Source: Mycocentrospora acerina
Taxonomy: Eukaryota; Ascomycota; Dothideomycetes; Pleosporales
Direction of reading: 5' to 3'
DNA: 64,000 nt
NCBI GenBank assembly: GCA_022701365.1
Contig: JAKUHH010000151.1
Span: 29,001-93,000, forward strand
The translations under genes were made by a program, and so were the position numbers. Each line of letters opens with the position of its first letter. The stretch's first letter is position 1. Below the pieces are notes generated by a model that saw only the letters and a list, made by a program, of their open reading frames with translations, ran no database searches and had not been told where the DNA came from. Of the stretch, positions 9,570-18,933 are shown in pieces.

Positions 9570-10895
9570 ATGGGGCAAGAACAAGCACAAGAACGAGAAG
9601 AGCAAGAAGCACGCGGCGACGACATTCAAACGCCGTCGCAAAGATCTTCAAAAGACAGCGTACGCCATACAAATGGCCGAGTTGAAATCAAAACAGCCCA
9701 TGACGCACCGCGGAAAGACTTGGACGAGCAAGAGAAGGATCTTGGAGTTTCCTCCGTCGTCGTCCCATCCACCCCGCAGAATGGCACTCAAGCAGCGTCG
9801 AAACGCACAAGAGCACTCAAGATTTTGACCTGGATCATCAGGGACCAATGGCAGCTTCTCGTCATGGGCATGGTCATCCTCATCGCCTCCCAGGTCCAAG
9901 TCCCCGCCGCCCAGCAGCGCAGAAAACGCACGGTAATCACCTACCTCAGCGTCTCCATCATCTTCTTCATCAACGGCTGCACCCTCGAAACACGCATCCT
10001 GCTGCAAAACTACAAGCGCTGGAAGATTCACCTCTTCGTCCAGCTACAGTGCTACCTTACCTGCTCTGCCGCCACGTTTGCCATTGTGAGCCTATGCGCG
10101 CTCAACCCCAAATTCATGGATCCCTGGCTGCTCGTCGGCTTTCTGGTGCTGGGCTCTGCGCCCACGACGATGAGTTCCAACGTCGTCATGACGAGACAGG
10201 CGCACGGCAACACGGCCCTCTGCGTCGTCCAGTCCGTCATCGGCCAGTTCCTGTGCCCGTTCCTCACGCCCATCATCCTGCAAATGTACATGTCGAGCGG
10301 GGCGTGGTACACAAAGGTGCTCACCAGCGACTCAGGCAATTATGGCGAAATCTACCGCCGTGTCTTCATGCAGCTCGGACTGTCGCTCTTTGTGCCCATG
10401 CTCGTCGGCCAGGTGGTTCAGCACCTGTTTCCCAAGCAGACGAAGAAGGTTTTTTTCGAGTGGAAGCTCGTCAAAATCTCCTCCATTGCCCTGCTCACGC
10501 TCGTGTGGCAGACTTTCGACCAAGCCTTTCGGACTGGCGCCTTTACCGCCGTCGACTCCTCAAACATCATCTTTACAGTCTTTGTTTGCATCGCGCTCTA
10601 CCTGCTGTGGCTGGTAATGTGTTTCTCCGCGTCCGTCTTCTGGATGCCCAAACGAGACGTCATTGCCGTGTGTTATTGCTGTCCTGCAAAGGCGCTGGCC
10701 ATGGTTGTCCCCCTCACGTCCGTCATGTACATTGATATCAGCCCGATTGAACAGTCAAAGATGCAGCTTCCCTCCATCATGTTTCAGGCCTTCCAAGTCT
10801 CCATCGGCGGGCTTCTGACCATTGCGTTCCGGAAGTGGATCAGGCCGGATGAAGAGAAGGAGCGGGATGAGAAGAATTCCGAGGCCGTGGGGTAG
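9570..10895 (+). CDS. SBF-family transporter (SLC10A7 / Rch1-like)
   Basis: Intron-free. From the preferred ATG at 9570 the protein has 441 residues (MGQEQAQEREEQEARG...); an in-frame ATG at 9510 would add 20 hydrophobic residues read from a T-rich leader and is less likely. After a charged N-terminal tail of about 90 residues come some 10 membrane helices, for example LLVMGMVILIASQV, TYLSVSIIFFINGCTL, WLLVGFLVLGSAPTTMSS, and a C-terminal pair ending before RPDEEKERDEK. The family pattern SVSIIFFINGCTL and GSAPTTMSSNVVMTRQA marks the SLC10A7/Rch1 subgroup of sodium/bile-acid symporter homologues. In yeasts, Rch1 is a plasma-membrane regulator of calcium uptake; a calcium-related role here is inference. 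Confidence 0.9.
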   Translation: MGQEQAQEREEQEARGDDIQTPSQRSSKDSVRHTNGRVEIKTAHDAPRKDLDEQEKDLGVSSVVVPSTPQNGTQAASKRTRALKILTWIIRDQWQLLVMGMVILIASQVQVPAAQQRRKRTVITYLSVSIIFFINGCTLETRILLQNYKRWKIHLFVQLQCYLTCSAATFAIVSLCALNPKFMDPWLLVGFLVLGSAPTTMSSNVVMTRQAHGNTALCVVQSVIGQFLCPFLTPIILQMYMSSGAWYTKVLTSDSGNYGEIYRRVFMQLGLSLFVPMLVGQVVQHLFPKQTKKVFFEWKLVKISSIALLTLVWQTFDQAFRTGAFTAVDSSNIIFTVFVCIALYLLWLVMCFSASVFWMPKRDVIAVCYCCPAKALAMVVPLTSVMYIDISPIEQSKMQLPSIMFQAFQVSIGGLLTIAFRKWIRPDEEKERDEKNSEAVG

Positions 10896-11527
10896 AATAC
10901 AGGGAGAGAGATCCGGAAAGGCGTTTGTGCATTCTTTAATAAAATCTCCAATCAATCCTTCTTCTCTACCAACACCGCCGGGGTGCCTATTCCAGTGATG
11001 TCTAAATGCCGGAAGTAATCGCAGCGCATAAAATTGGTGACGCTGTGTAGGCGACGTGCGGAGGAGGTGTCGGTTACACCGGTTATATTATTCATGCAAC
11101 CGACGAATCCAGACTAGACACCTATCCAGTGCAAGTCACGTGAGTGTCGATGCAAGTAAACTTCCAGTGGTCGTCGGCGAAGCGCTGGATCAACGCCGAT
11201 GTGTACCTCGTACGAACTGGATGGCTAGTGCCCTCTTGTCGTTGTGTTGCTCTGAAACTAACCTCTTCTTGCATCGGCTCCACATACCGTCTGGGGGTTT
11301 CGAGACCCCTCACAGCATCTTTTGTTTGCTCGTACGAACATCGTCTCTACATCGAATCAAGTATATCCCTCGGATAAAATGCAGCAGGCGGATGCAATTC
11401 ACGGTAGATGGACAGGGACGTACTCATACTTTACGCTAGAATCGCCACCATTGTCAAGAGTACGCATAAATCTGTGCTTCCGAAGCTTCATCATTTCAAT
11501 CAATCACTTTCCCACCACACCTGCAAC
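10896..11527. other. Intergenic, promoter of the MDR reductase
   Basis: Two genes point the same way. The first 60-80 bases hold the transporter 3' end (AATAAAAT at about 10938). The rest is expected to be the promoter and leader of the reductase, with an in-frame open stretch from 11408 that is not conserved-looking. No separate gene is seen. Confidence 0.5.
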
Positions 11528-12598
11528 ATGTCTCCGACTCACCAAGCACTCTATGTTGATCAAAATGTCCATTTTTCAGTGCGGACCGACATGCCCATTC
11601 CTGAGCCCGAGGACAATGAACTTTTAATCGAGACGCTGTACTCTGGTATCAACCCCGCAGATGCAAAGCATGCCCAGCTTCTAGGCATGGTTCCAGCGGT
11701 TATTGGCTACGACTTTTGTGGCCGTGTCGTTTCCGCCCCCGCGGATTCAAACTTCAGCAAAGGAGATGTCGTGGCAGGGTCTACACCCACGGGGATTGGG
11801 CGGAAGCTAGCGTACGGTGTGCACCAGAAGTATTTCGTCTGCCCAGTAGATATGCTCTTCAAGGTGCCGGAAAACTTGCCAGAAAAGGACGCAGCAGCAT
11901 TGACAGTTGTGGCCATGACGGCTGCAGACGTGTCGTACAACATTTTCAAATTCAGCTTGCCGGGCGAATCAGAAGGTAAGGAAGTTGATCAGTCGCCGGT
12001 GTTGATCTGGGGCGCTTCGGCGAGCGTGGGCGTCTTGACAGTACAGTATCTACGCGCGAGTGGAGTCAGAAACATTTTCGTCACTGCATCACCGGCGCGT
12101 CACGAGTTGCTTCGCAGCCTAGGGGCCACGCAATGCTTTGACTACAAATCACCCTCTGCTGCTGAGGATATCGCTCAGGCAGTCGAGAAGCTTGGCGCAG
12201 GCCCCATACTATACGGGTTGGATGCAGCAGGCGCAATGGGGCCCACTCCGTCGTCAGTTCTCCTGGGGAAGGTCGTCACAGATCCCAGGGCTACGCTTGC
12301 ATCTGTTGTGCCTGCAAATGACAAGAGGTTCATCATGCCCTTTGCAACAAAGAACCTTCCGACTAGATTGCAACCGCCGGGCGTGCCGCATGAGATTGTG
12401 ATGCCTGCGAGGGTGGAAGAGCATCAGATTTCGTGGAGAGCATGCATGTGGGCGGTTAGCCAGTACGGACGGGGATTTGAGCTGCCGTCAGTGGAGGTGC
12501 TCGAGGGGTCTGCAAAGGAGGCGTTGGAGGCGGTGCTCGAGGTGGCCGAGTTTGGGAGGGGGTTTGGCAAGCAAGTGATTCAGCATCCTTTTAGATAG
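11528..12598 (+). CDS. Medium-chain (GroES-like) oxidoreductase, trans-enoyl-reductase type
   Basis: A 356-residue, intron-free NAD(P)H-dependent reductase. The N-terminal GroES-like domain has LLIETLYSGINPADAKHAQ and GYDFCGRVV; the nucleotide-binding domain has LIWGASASVGVLTVQYLRASG (the xGxSxSVG form typical of zinc-less MDR enoyl reductases) and ends with GKQVIQHPFR. Catalytic zinc cysteines are absent. Similar stand-alone proteins include fungal trans-acting enoyl reductases, but there is no polyketide synthase nearby, so the substrate is unknown. The start at 11528 is preferred because 40 further in-frame upstream codons from 11408 read like leader sequence and lie before the usual ALYVD start of the domain. 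Confidence 0.88.
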   Translation: MSPTHQALYVDQNVHFSVRTDMPIPEPEDNELLIETLYSGINPADAKHAQLLGMVPAVIGYDFCGRVVSAPADSNFSKGDVVAGSTPTGIGRKLAYGVHQKYFVCPVDMLFKVPENLPEKDAAALTVVAMTAADVSYNIFKFSLPGESEGKEVDQSPVLIWGASASVGVLTVQYLRASGVRNIFVTASPARHELLRSLGATQCFDYKSPSAAEDIAQAVEKLGAGPILYGLDAAGAMGPTPSSVLLGKVVTDPRATLASVVPANDKRFIMPFATKNLPTRLQPPGVPHEIVMPARVEEHQISWRACMWAVSQYGRGFELPSVEVLEGSAKEALEAVLEVAEFGRGFGKQVIQHPFR

Positions 12599-12973
12599 AA
12601 GGTGTTTGGGGGGTTCTTGAATGGTCTTAAGTTGCTTGATGTTGCATGGTGCTGCAGTGGTATATTGAGTTGCTCGATGATGCTTGCCTGAATGGCAGTG
12701 CGTTGCTCGACGATGCTTGAATGGCAATGAGTTGCTCGACGATGCTTGAATGGCAATGAGTTACTCAACGGTGCTGGAATGGCACGTCATGACACTCGGG
12801 CATGATAGACGAGGGCCTTGTTGGAATGACGCATGAGAGGAACGATGGACGAGAGAGCTACGTAGCAATGACAGGTCGCCTAGCAACTCAAGCTTCGCCT
12901 AGCGCCGTTTCCTCGGCCGCCTCCCGTGTCTCCCCAAACACGATGCCTCCGGCGGTGCCACTCTCCCGCCACG
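12599..12973. other. Intergenic with a 29-base tandem repeat
   Basis: Space between the reductase and the glycosyltransferase. Its centre is a short tandem array (separate entry). The right third, about 12880-12973, is GC-rich and is probably the leader of the glycosyltransferase gene. Confidence 0.6.
12669..12789 (+). repeat. Four-copy 29-base tandem repeat
   Basis: Units begin GTTGCTCGAYGATGCTTG and end AATGGCARTG. Copies lie at 12669-12701 (with a 4-base insertion GCCT), 12702-12730, 12731-12759 (identical to the previous copy) and 12760-12789 (diverged: GTTACTCAACGGTGCTGGAA). A weak further copy may lie at about 12630-12660. It is not part of a credible frame. Confidence 0.9.
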
Positions 12974-14293
12974 ATGGTGCGATTGACGCCGCTGCGCCTG
13001 CTGTGCACCGCCGCCGTCGTCTGCATCTTTGTGTTGACGACGTTTGTGCCTAGTCTCTTCTCCGGTGAGCGCGGCTATGACCTGCTCCACGAGCACCCGG
13101 AGCTTGCCGCCCCCAAGATGGCCTTTGGCGAGCCATGCTCGCCCTTCACCGCGGGGGTCATGGACGACGTCACCATTGTGCTCAAGATTGGCGCTGCCGA
13201 GGCAAAGACCAAGCTGCCGCAGTATCTCAACCGCCTAGGCCGCTGCAAGCAAGACCTGCTCGTCTTCTCCGACCGCCGCAGCTCCCACGGCGGCTTCGAC
13301 ATCACCGACGCCCTCGCCCACCTGCGCCCCGAGTACAAGTACCGCAACCCCGACTTCGACGTCTACGACCGCATCCAGGCCGTCAATGCCACCGACGAGA
13401 AGTCACGCGAGGGCTGGCGCCTGGACAAGTACAAGTTCCTGCCCATGATGGAGTGGACCTCGTACCTGCGGCCCGCGTCCCAGTGGTACGTCTTTGTCGA
13501 GCTGGACACGTACGTCAACTACGACAACCTGTACCGCTTCCTGACACACTTTGATCCTCAGCGCGCCTACTACTTTGGCTCGCCCATCTGGCCCAGGAAG
13601 AAGCCCGCCTTCGCACACGGCGGGACCGGCTATGTCTTGTCGCGCGGTGCCCTAGACAGGCTCATGGCGCGCGGCAAGATGTTTGCTGAGAACCAGCACT
13701 TTCCTGGCACGCATCTGTTTGGCGAGGACCTCAAGAAGCAGTGCTGCGGCGACGAGGCGCTTGCCCAGGTCCTAAAGAAAAGTGGTGTGCCGTTGAGGGG
13801 TTACTGGCCCATGTTCAACGGCGAGAAGCCTCACACTGTGCGCTTTGGGAAGGAGCACTGGTGCGAGGCCGTCGTCACCATGCACCACCTGAGTGATGAC
13901 GATTTCACCAGCCTGTCGCAGTGGGAGAAGACGCGATCCCATCCCAGCAGGCCCCTGATATTTGAGGAGCTCTTCACCATGATCGAGCCGCACCTGCAGG
14001 AGAAGGCTGACGATTGGTCCAATTTATCCGATGACAAGATCTTCAGAAAGGGGAACCTCGCCTCCAAGTCGTTTGACATGTGCTACAGCGCCTGCTTGAG
14101 AGACAGCAACTGCCTGCAGTACGAGCATTCTGGAAAAGAATGCAAACTTGGATATACCGTACGGCTCGGCCAATCCCAATCACCCGATGATGAACGCAAG
14201 TGGACGTCGGGGTGGATGCAGGATCGGATAAAGGCCTTTGTCAGTGCCAACTCGCCTTGCCAAGGCGCACACTTTGTTCATCCGAACCCCTGA
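12974..14293 (+). CDS. GT31-type glycosyltransferase with C-terminal apple-like segment
   Basis: Intron-free. From the ATG at 12974 the protein has 439 residues and starts MVRLTPLRLLCTAAVVCIFV, a type II signal anchor; an in-frame ATG at 12926 would put 16 polar residues before it. The lumenal domain has FVELDTYVNYDNLYRFL at about 175-191, the DxD-like metal site in the variant form DTY, then YYFGSPIWPRKKPAFAHGGTGYVLSRGAL and GEDLKKQCCGDEALA, matching fungal GT31/DUF604-like enzymes. Near the end, CYSACLRDSNCLQYEHSGKECKLG resembles a PAN/apple cysteine pattern, perhaps for glycan or protein binding. It should act in the Golgi; donor and acceptor are unknown. Confidence 0.88.
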   Translation: MVRLTPLRLLCTAAVVCIFVLTTFVPSLFSGERGYDLLHEHPELAAPKMAFGEPCSPFTAGVMDDVTIVLKIGAAEAKTKLPQYLNRLGRCKQDLLVFSDRRSSHGGFDITDALAHLRPEYKYRNPDFDVYDRIQAVNATDEKSREGWRLDKYKFLPMMEWTSYLRPASQWYVFVELDTYVNYDNLYRFLTHFDPQRAYYFGSPIWPRKKPAFAHGGTGYVLSRGALDRLMARGKMFAENQHFPGTHLFGEDLKKQCCGDEALAQVLKKSGVPLRGYWPMFNGEKPHTVRFGKEHWCEAVVTMHHLSDDDFTSLSQWEKTRSHPSRPLIFEELFTMIEPHLQEKADDWSNLSDDKIFRKGNLASKSFDMCYSACLRDSNCLQYEHSGKECKLGYTVRLGQSQSPDDERKWTSGWMQDRIKAFVSANSPCQGAHFVHPNP

Positions 14294-15525
14294 ATTGTTT
14301 GGCCTACCTATTGATATAACGGGTGATGATATGAAATTACATGTGTACGATTTACGGCATTGTACGGCGTTTGATACCCAACGGCGTCGCGGTAGACGCC
14401 TTTCTGTACATAGTGGAGCGGATTGTTGTTTTCTTGGTTTCCAGATTTGACCTTTTTCCCCTACGTCAGCCCACAATAATTACCCTGCAAACGGATACAG
14501 GTAGTAGCGACAAGTCTCCTAAGAGGAAATTGTCGATAACATGTGGTCAACACCCTTGGATAGAATCATGACCTATCAACGATTTACTTCCATGGATTAA
14601 AACACCTTCGACGCGTGCAAAGCACTGCCAGTCATTTTCCAAGAACTGTGCACACAGAGCACCACCTTACCGTTGGGAAACATATCTGTCGAAGCCGTCC
14701 CAACGACGCTGTTTCCAAATAACACGGCTGCCATTTTGAACTTGGCTATTTTTGCTCAACACTCTATTCTGTCCGAGTTTATCTTGTATCAAAATTTAGC
14801 ATGTGGTGGTTGGCCTTTCGGCTACCCCTAGCCGCATGCTAGCCTCGTAACGACAACTCTTACCTATATAATGGTTCCCGGGCAGTACAAAGGTTGCAAG
14901 AAAAGCGCTTCCCGCGTCTGCTCGCAGATGACCCGAGCAGATAGGTGAGCAACAGGTTGGTGAAGTACCTGAGTTGCTCAAAATGCATGATGCTCTGTCG
15001 CGAAATATATACAGATGTTTAGAGGTGAGGAGCGTGCCATAGTGAAATTCACTTTTTTGAGAAATGCCTTACACGTACTTGTATTACGAGGGTCCCCATG
15101 CTCTCAAACTGATTTTGTGTATGCAAAATCGTGAACAGCTGATTCCCCCATGACGACGTTATTCTGTCATAACGCGTGGCTATGCTTGCAGTTCTCCTCT
15201 GGGTGATCGTAGCCCGTACGGCTATTGGAACCCAGTTTCTCATCGTGTCCAACAATCCCACGTGCGAAGCAGTAAACAGTGTTAGTCAGACATGTCTCGA
15301 TTCTTGGTGTAGAGATTGTTGCAGGGCCTGGAAATATTAATATGACGTCCTGAACTTGCTGTTTTAGTTTTTCTCACTAATGAGAGAGAATGGGAACATC
15401 GGTGATTTTTTTGAGGCAAGCTATTAGAAGAAGTATGGAGAATCCAATGTGCATTTACCGGTACCGTTCAAGTCTTCCAACTCCAGATCCGGGTTTGTGA
15501 ATGGTACGAGTCTTGAGGGCTATAC

Positions 15526-15886
15526 TTGCTCCCTACGCCTAGTGCAAGTCCCTCGTTAACTCTAATATCGACAACAGGCTCATCCTTGCCGCCATCTTCG
15601 GACTCTCCGGCCTGCACAAATCTTTTCGTGAACCCTGGATTTAAGTCTTATTCAACTGCATCATGGGTTCGTATGACAGAAACGGGATCTGAGGGTGTTT
15701 GGACCCACTCAGTCATCTCCGCCTCTTTACCGCACTCTAGATATTGCCATTACAGGGTTCTACTATCGTCTGGAGCTATTCGATTCTCTATTAGGCAATT
15801 CTACGTCTCGATTCCGGCCGGCGCATGGTTCACTACTCTGCGTGGTTAAAATTGTATTCGACACCCACAACCATGGATGCTGCTAA
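15526..15886 (+). pseudogene. Possible decayed secreted-protein fragment
   Basis: In one frame the segment reads PACTNLFVNPGFKSYSTASW, which recalls the start of carbohydrate-binding-module-like domains of fungal secreted proteins (x-N-L-x-x-N-P-G-F-E-S-x...W). The frame closes after 107 codons, and an overlapping second frame (from 15695) continues with LDIAITGFYYRLELFDSLL. No start with signal peptide, no splice pattern and no stable continuation is found, so at most this is a broken relic. Chance similarity is possible. Confidence 0.25.
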
Positions 15887-17055
15887 GTGTTTAAATGGGC
15901 ACATTTTCGCGACTATTGAGTTTCTTGATTAACACCGGAAGCGACTCAGTACACAAGCGATAATGGTGGAGAGTAATGTGTTAGATCGAAGATATTGATC
16001 TCATCTGTAACTCTTATGCACATACCAAGCTCTGTACCCCCGCTTCCGTTCAGATGTTGCAGCAACCAGCTTTGAACACCCGACTTCAATTCCAGTATAA
16101 TTAGCCCATGATCTCCAATATGGTATGCGAATCGGCCTCCTGGTACGTGGACTTTGGGCATCCAAAACAGCGACGAAGCATATAATGGAAGTATAATCTC
16201 GAGGCTGGCTTGTTTTATGATGAGCCTGTAACATTCTCTGTAGACCGGTATTACATTATCATCATTGTCCCCGTTATAACGCCTGTTCTCTCTCTAACAT
16301 GCTCAGACTACTCAGTCTTGGGGCGGTGGTTGGTATCAACATGCATTTTGATGGCGAGTTATGTGTTAGCTGCAATACACCAACTTTGCCTTTTCAGTGG
16401 GTCTGCTCTGACGTCTGTGGGATTTAATATGCTATCAGATACCATTTTAACACTAATCAGTATTATAGACCAGCCTTAGCACGTAGAGATAGAGTGAGTG
16501 TTAATAGTAGTATTAAGTATCTTAATGAGTGTCTACGCTAGTTGTTCTAGAATTCTTATGTGTGTGTTACGTGTTAGCTTATGTCCAGCACACTCTTACA
16601 TCTAAAAAAAAGAAGAAACCATCTTCTTTTAATAAATATGAAAAAAGATCTAAAACATATTAATTTCTCTTGGAAATGGCTTTTGCTAGAAACGAAGGCC
16701 TAGTTCTAGTACAAGAACTAAGTGTATTGCTAAATAGACAGGATAAGTAGTTCTTACTTTAATACCTTGCTTATACACTAGTCTTACTTGTGTAATGACG
16801 CAGGTAAGCAGAGAGTGATCCGAATTGGGTCCGGTGTCCACTACGAGGCATATGGGAGTGCTGGGACTGGAGGGTATACCAAAGATACTATTCTCTACAC
16901 CTAAAGGAATCGTACGAGAGGATACAGAAAAACTACTCTAAAAAGCTCCATAGCCTGCATCCTTATATACCCCCTCCCAAGGTATTGGTATTCGGGGTGG
17001 GTACGTATCGGGTGGCTTCCGGATAGATGCCGGTTGTTTCAGGGGCAAACCAGGA

Positions 17056-17130
17056 TGTGACGTTGTGAACGTTACAGTAAGCACAAGAATACTTAAGCAA
17101 GTATTCTATGTGTAGTATAATATATACTAC
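17056..17130. other. Cluster of short perfect and near-perfect hairpins
   Basis: Three inverted repeats lie side by side: TGTGACGTT-GTG-AACGTTACA at 17056-17076 (one mismatch), AGAATACTT-AAGC-AAGTATTCT at 17086-17107 (perfect 9-base arms) and GTAGTATA-ATA-TATACTAC at 17112-17130 (perfect 8-base arms). CACAAG occurs on both sides of the last two. A TG...CA-bordered palindromic end is what a long terminal repeat edge can look like, but no second copy or internal region is found. Confidence 0.7.
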
Positions 17131-17205
17131 TAGCACAAGACTTTGCCGGCTAGATGCTATAAGCGAGGTAAGCTACGTTGACTGTGGACGTGTTTAGTCG
17201 TTTCA

Positions 17206-17441
17206 GCAGATAAGTAAGCATTAAACTCCTGCAGGTAAGCAACACTAGACGTCTAAGCAAGCAACATTAAGCTCCGGCAGCTATGTAGGCGTTAAACTAT
17301 AAGGTTAGTAATATTAATCTCCAAAGTAAGTAAGCGTTCAACTTTGAATGTAAGCAATGTTAATCTCTTACAGATGAGTAATCATTAAACTCTGAGGTAT
17401 ACAACGTTAAACTCTTAAGTAAGCAACATTGAACTTATAGG
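17206..17441 (+). repeat. Degenerate 23-base tandem repeat, about ten copies
   Basis: Consecutive units of 22-25 bases fit the consensus ARGTAAGCAACATTAAACTCYT: for example TAAGTAAGCATTAAACTCCTG, GTAAGCAACACTAGACGTCTA, AGTAAGTAAGCGTTCAACTTTG, AATGTAAGCAATGTTAATCTC and AGTAAGCAACATTGAACTTAT. About ten can be laid end to end. Differences are mostly transitions. The array is not in a reading frame. Confidence 0.8.
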
Positions 17442-18348
17442 TGCCTGCCTATGCGATAAATAAGTTTACTATTGATTAAGTCGATCAAGTCATCCAAGCC
17501 AGCTTGCTTGTTGACCAGACTGGTTAGCTGGCAGTCAACGAGCAAGTCTGGGGGCAATTAGATGAGACTGAGTGAGCAGAGAGTCGTTAAAAAGGATGAC
17601 AGACACATTCTAAGTGTCAATATCAGTATAAATATTAGTCCTGAGTGACCGGCATCTGGTGTCGACGGTGTTGCAGTCATTGGGTTGGATTCTTCGGGAT
17701 ATGGGTAGCGTAGGTTGCGCTGCATCTTTGATTGAAGTCATCAGTATACGGTCTGTAACATCGTGTATACTCCTTTCTCGTTCCCCCTGACAGATCTTGT
17801 GATGGTACTATATCTGAGTCGTGTAGTATCGATTGTTTAGCTTCGATTCGACCGTTTGTGGTACTAGCGCGGGGATACGGGAAACTAGCGGGAAAGGTTG
17901 AACCACTCCTTTTGGATGTATTTTTTGCCTATTGTGGATGGCTGTTCGGTTTTAAGCAATTGCCCGGAGATCCGAATTCCCCAACGAACATAATCTAGAC
18001 TTGCTTTGGTTACCTCATTTGCTTTCAAGTAATCCATGATGTTCTACCCTTGCTACGGTGGCCCAACACCCTGTTTACCTGGATACTTACTCAGACAACT
18101 CAGCCGCAACAACTTTTGTTCCATGACTTCTTCTCTTCGGTGATTTTCAAACTTATCACTCTCCAGATACAATGGCGCCTACCGTGATCATAAGACAGTT
18201 TTTCGCTGCTGACAAGGGAGCCCGGCAAAAAGTAGATGCTCGGCATTCTCTTGACGAAAACAAAGTAAAATCTGCAGATTATCGACGCCCTCTCCAGTAT
18301 GAGCGAGTCAACCAAAGCAAATGAACCTGAGCTCGCACGGTATTCAGT

Positions 18349-18933
18349 GTGTCTACCTCGCGGCGAAGCCGACGAACCATCAGCCTATGTATTCGTAGAG
18401 TGTGTACATTTAGCCGCTTCTCGGTCCCTTTCTTGATCTCGGGTAGATATGCTCTTCCACCGGCCCTTGATACACGGCCAGAACACGCGCCTACCCAAAA
18501 GAGACTCCTAGCTTTCCTGGCTGCAAACCCCTCATTCTTTAGCGCTACCCCTATCATTCACACGACACAGACTTCGTCGGCTTTTACACGGCCCTCCACT
18601 GCTTCCGTGCACGATCCTTTCATCGCCTTTGCGTTAATCGCGTACTTTGAGAATAAGCGAGCCCAGGCCTTCGAGGGCTGGAAAGAAGTCACATCTGAGA
18701 CGGAGGTGGGTGTGCTCCAGACTCTGAGGTATGAGATATACGCAGATAGGGATGACGCGGCGTTGATCAAGACGCTGGAGATTTATGAGAGCGAGACATT
18801 TTTCAGGGGCGTGCATATGAAGAATAAGTCGATCTGGGAGAACCGGAAGAAGGATGGTGAAGGGTGGCGGGCGGATTCTTGGGGAGAGAGGCTAATGCGG
18901 TGCAGTAGAACTGGGAAATGGACAGGGAAATAG
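18349..18933 (+). CDS. ABM-like (dimeric alpha-beta barrel) protein
   Basis: Intron-free frame of 194 residues. Residues 91-165 look like an antibiotic-biosynthesis-monooxygenase-type ferredoxin fold: FIAFALIAYF, then helix ENKRAQAFEGWKEVTSETE, strand LQTLRYEIYADRDDAALIKT and LEIYESETFFRGVHMKNKSI. Such proteins act on small aromatic or quinone compounds or serve as stress-related oxygenases; the substrate is unknown. The first 90 residues are basic and Ser/Thr-rich, show no known domain and could contain a misread leader; an unseen 5' exon is possible. The gene stands alone at the edge of the AT-rich block. Confidence 0.65.
   Translation: MSTSRRSRRTISLCIRRVCTFSRFSVPFLISGRYALPPALDTRPEHAPTQKRLLAFLAANPSFFSATPIIHTTQTSSAFTRPSTASVHDPFIAFALIAYFENKRAQAFEGWKEVTSETEVGVLQTLRYEIYADRDDAALIKTLEIYESETFFRGVHMKNKSIWENRKKDGEGWRADSWGERLMRCSRTGKWTGK

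Larger units (their letters stand above)
14294..18348. other. AT-rich gene-poor block
   Basis: Four kilobases without a gene I can support. Stops are dense in all frames, and stretches such as 16480-16760 and 17090-17460 are TA-rich, as expected of old sequence altered by repeat-induced point mutation or simple decay. Inside it I see possible coding relics at 15560-15890, hairpins at 17086-17130 and a degenerate 23-base tandem array at 17206-17441. No terminal inverted repeats or transposase motif could be recognised by eye. Confidence 0.65.

Noticed and set aside
12669..12789. CRISPR-like array
   Set aside because: Units are contiguous with no spacers, and the genome is eukaryotic.
11528..14293. 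Secondary-metabolite cluster around the enoyl-reductase-like gene
   Set aside because: No polyketide synthase, peptide synthetase, terpene cyclase or P450 in the window; neighbours are ordinary genes.
14294..18348. Transposase or reverse-transcriptase gene in the AT-rich block
   Set aside because: No frame longer than about 110 codons and no recognisable catalytic motif in any frame.
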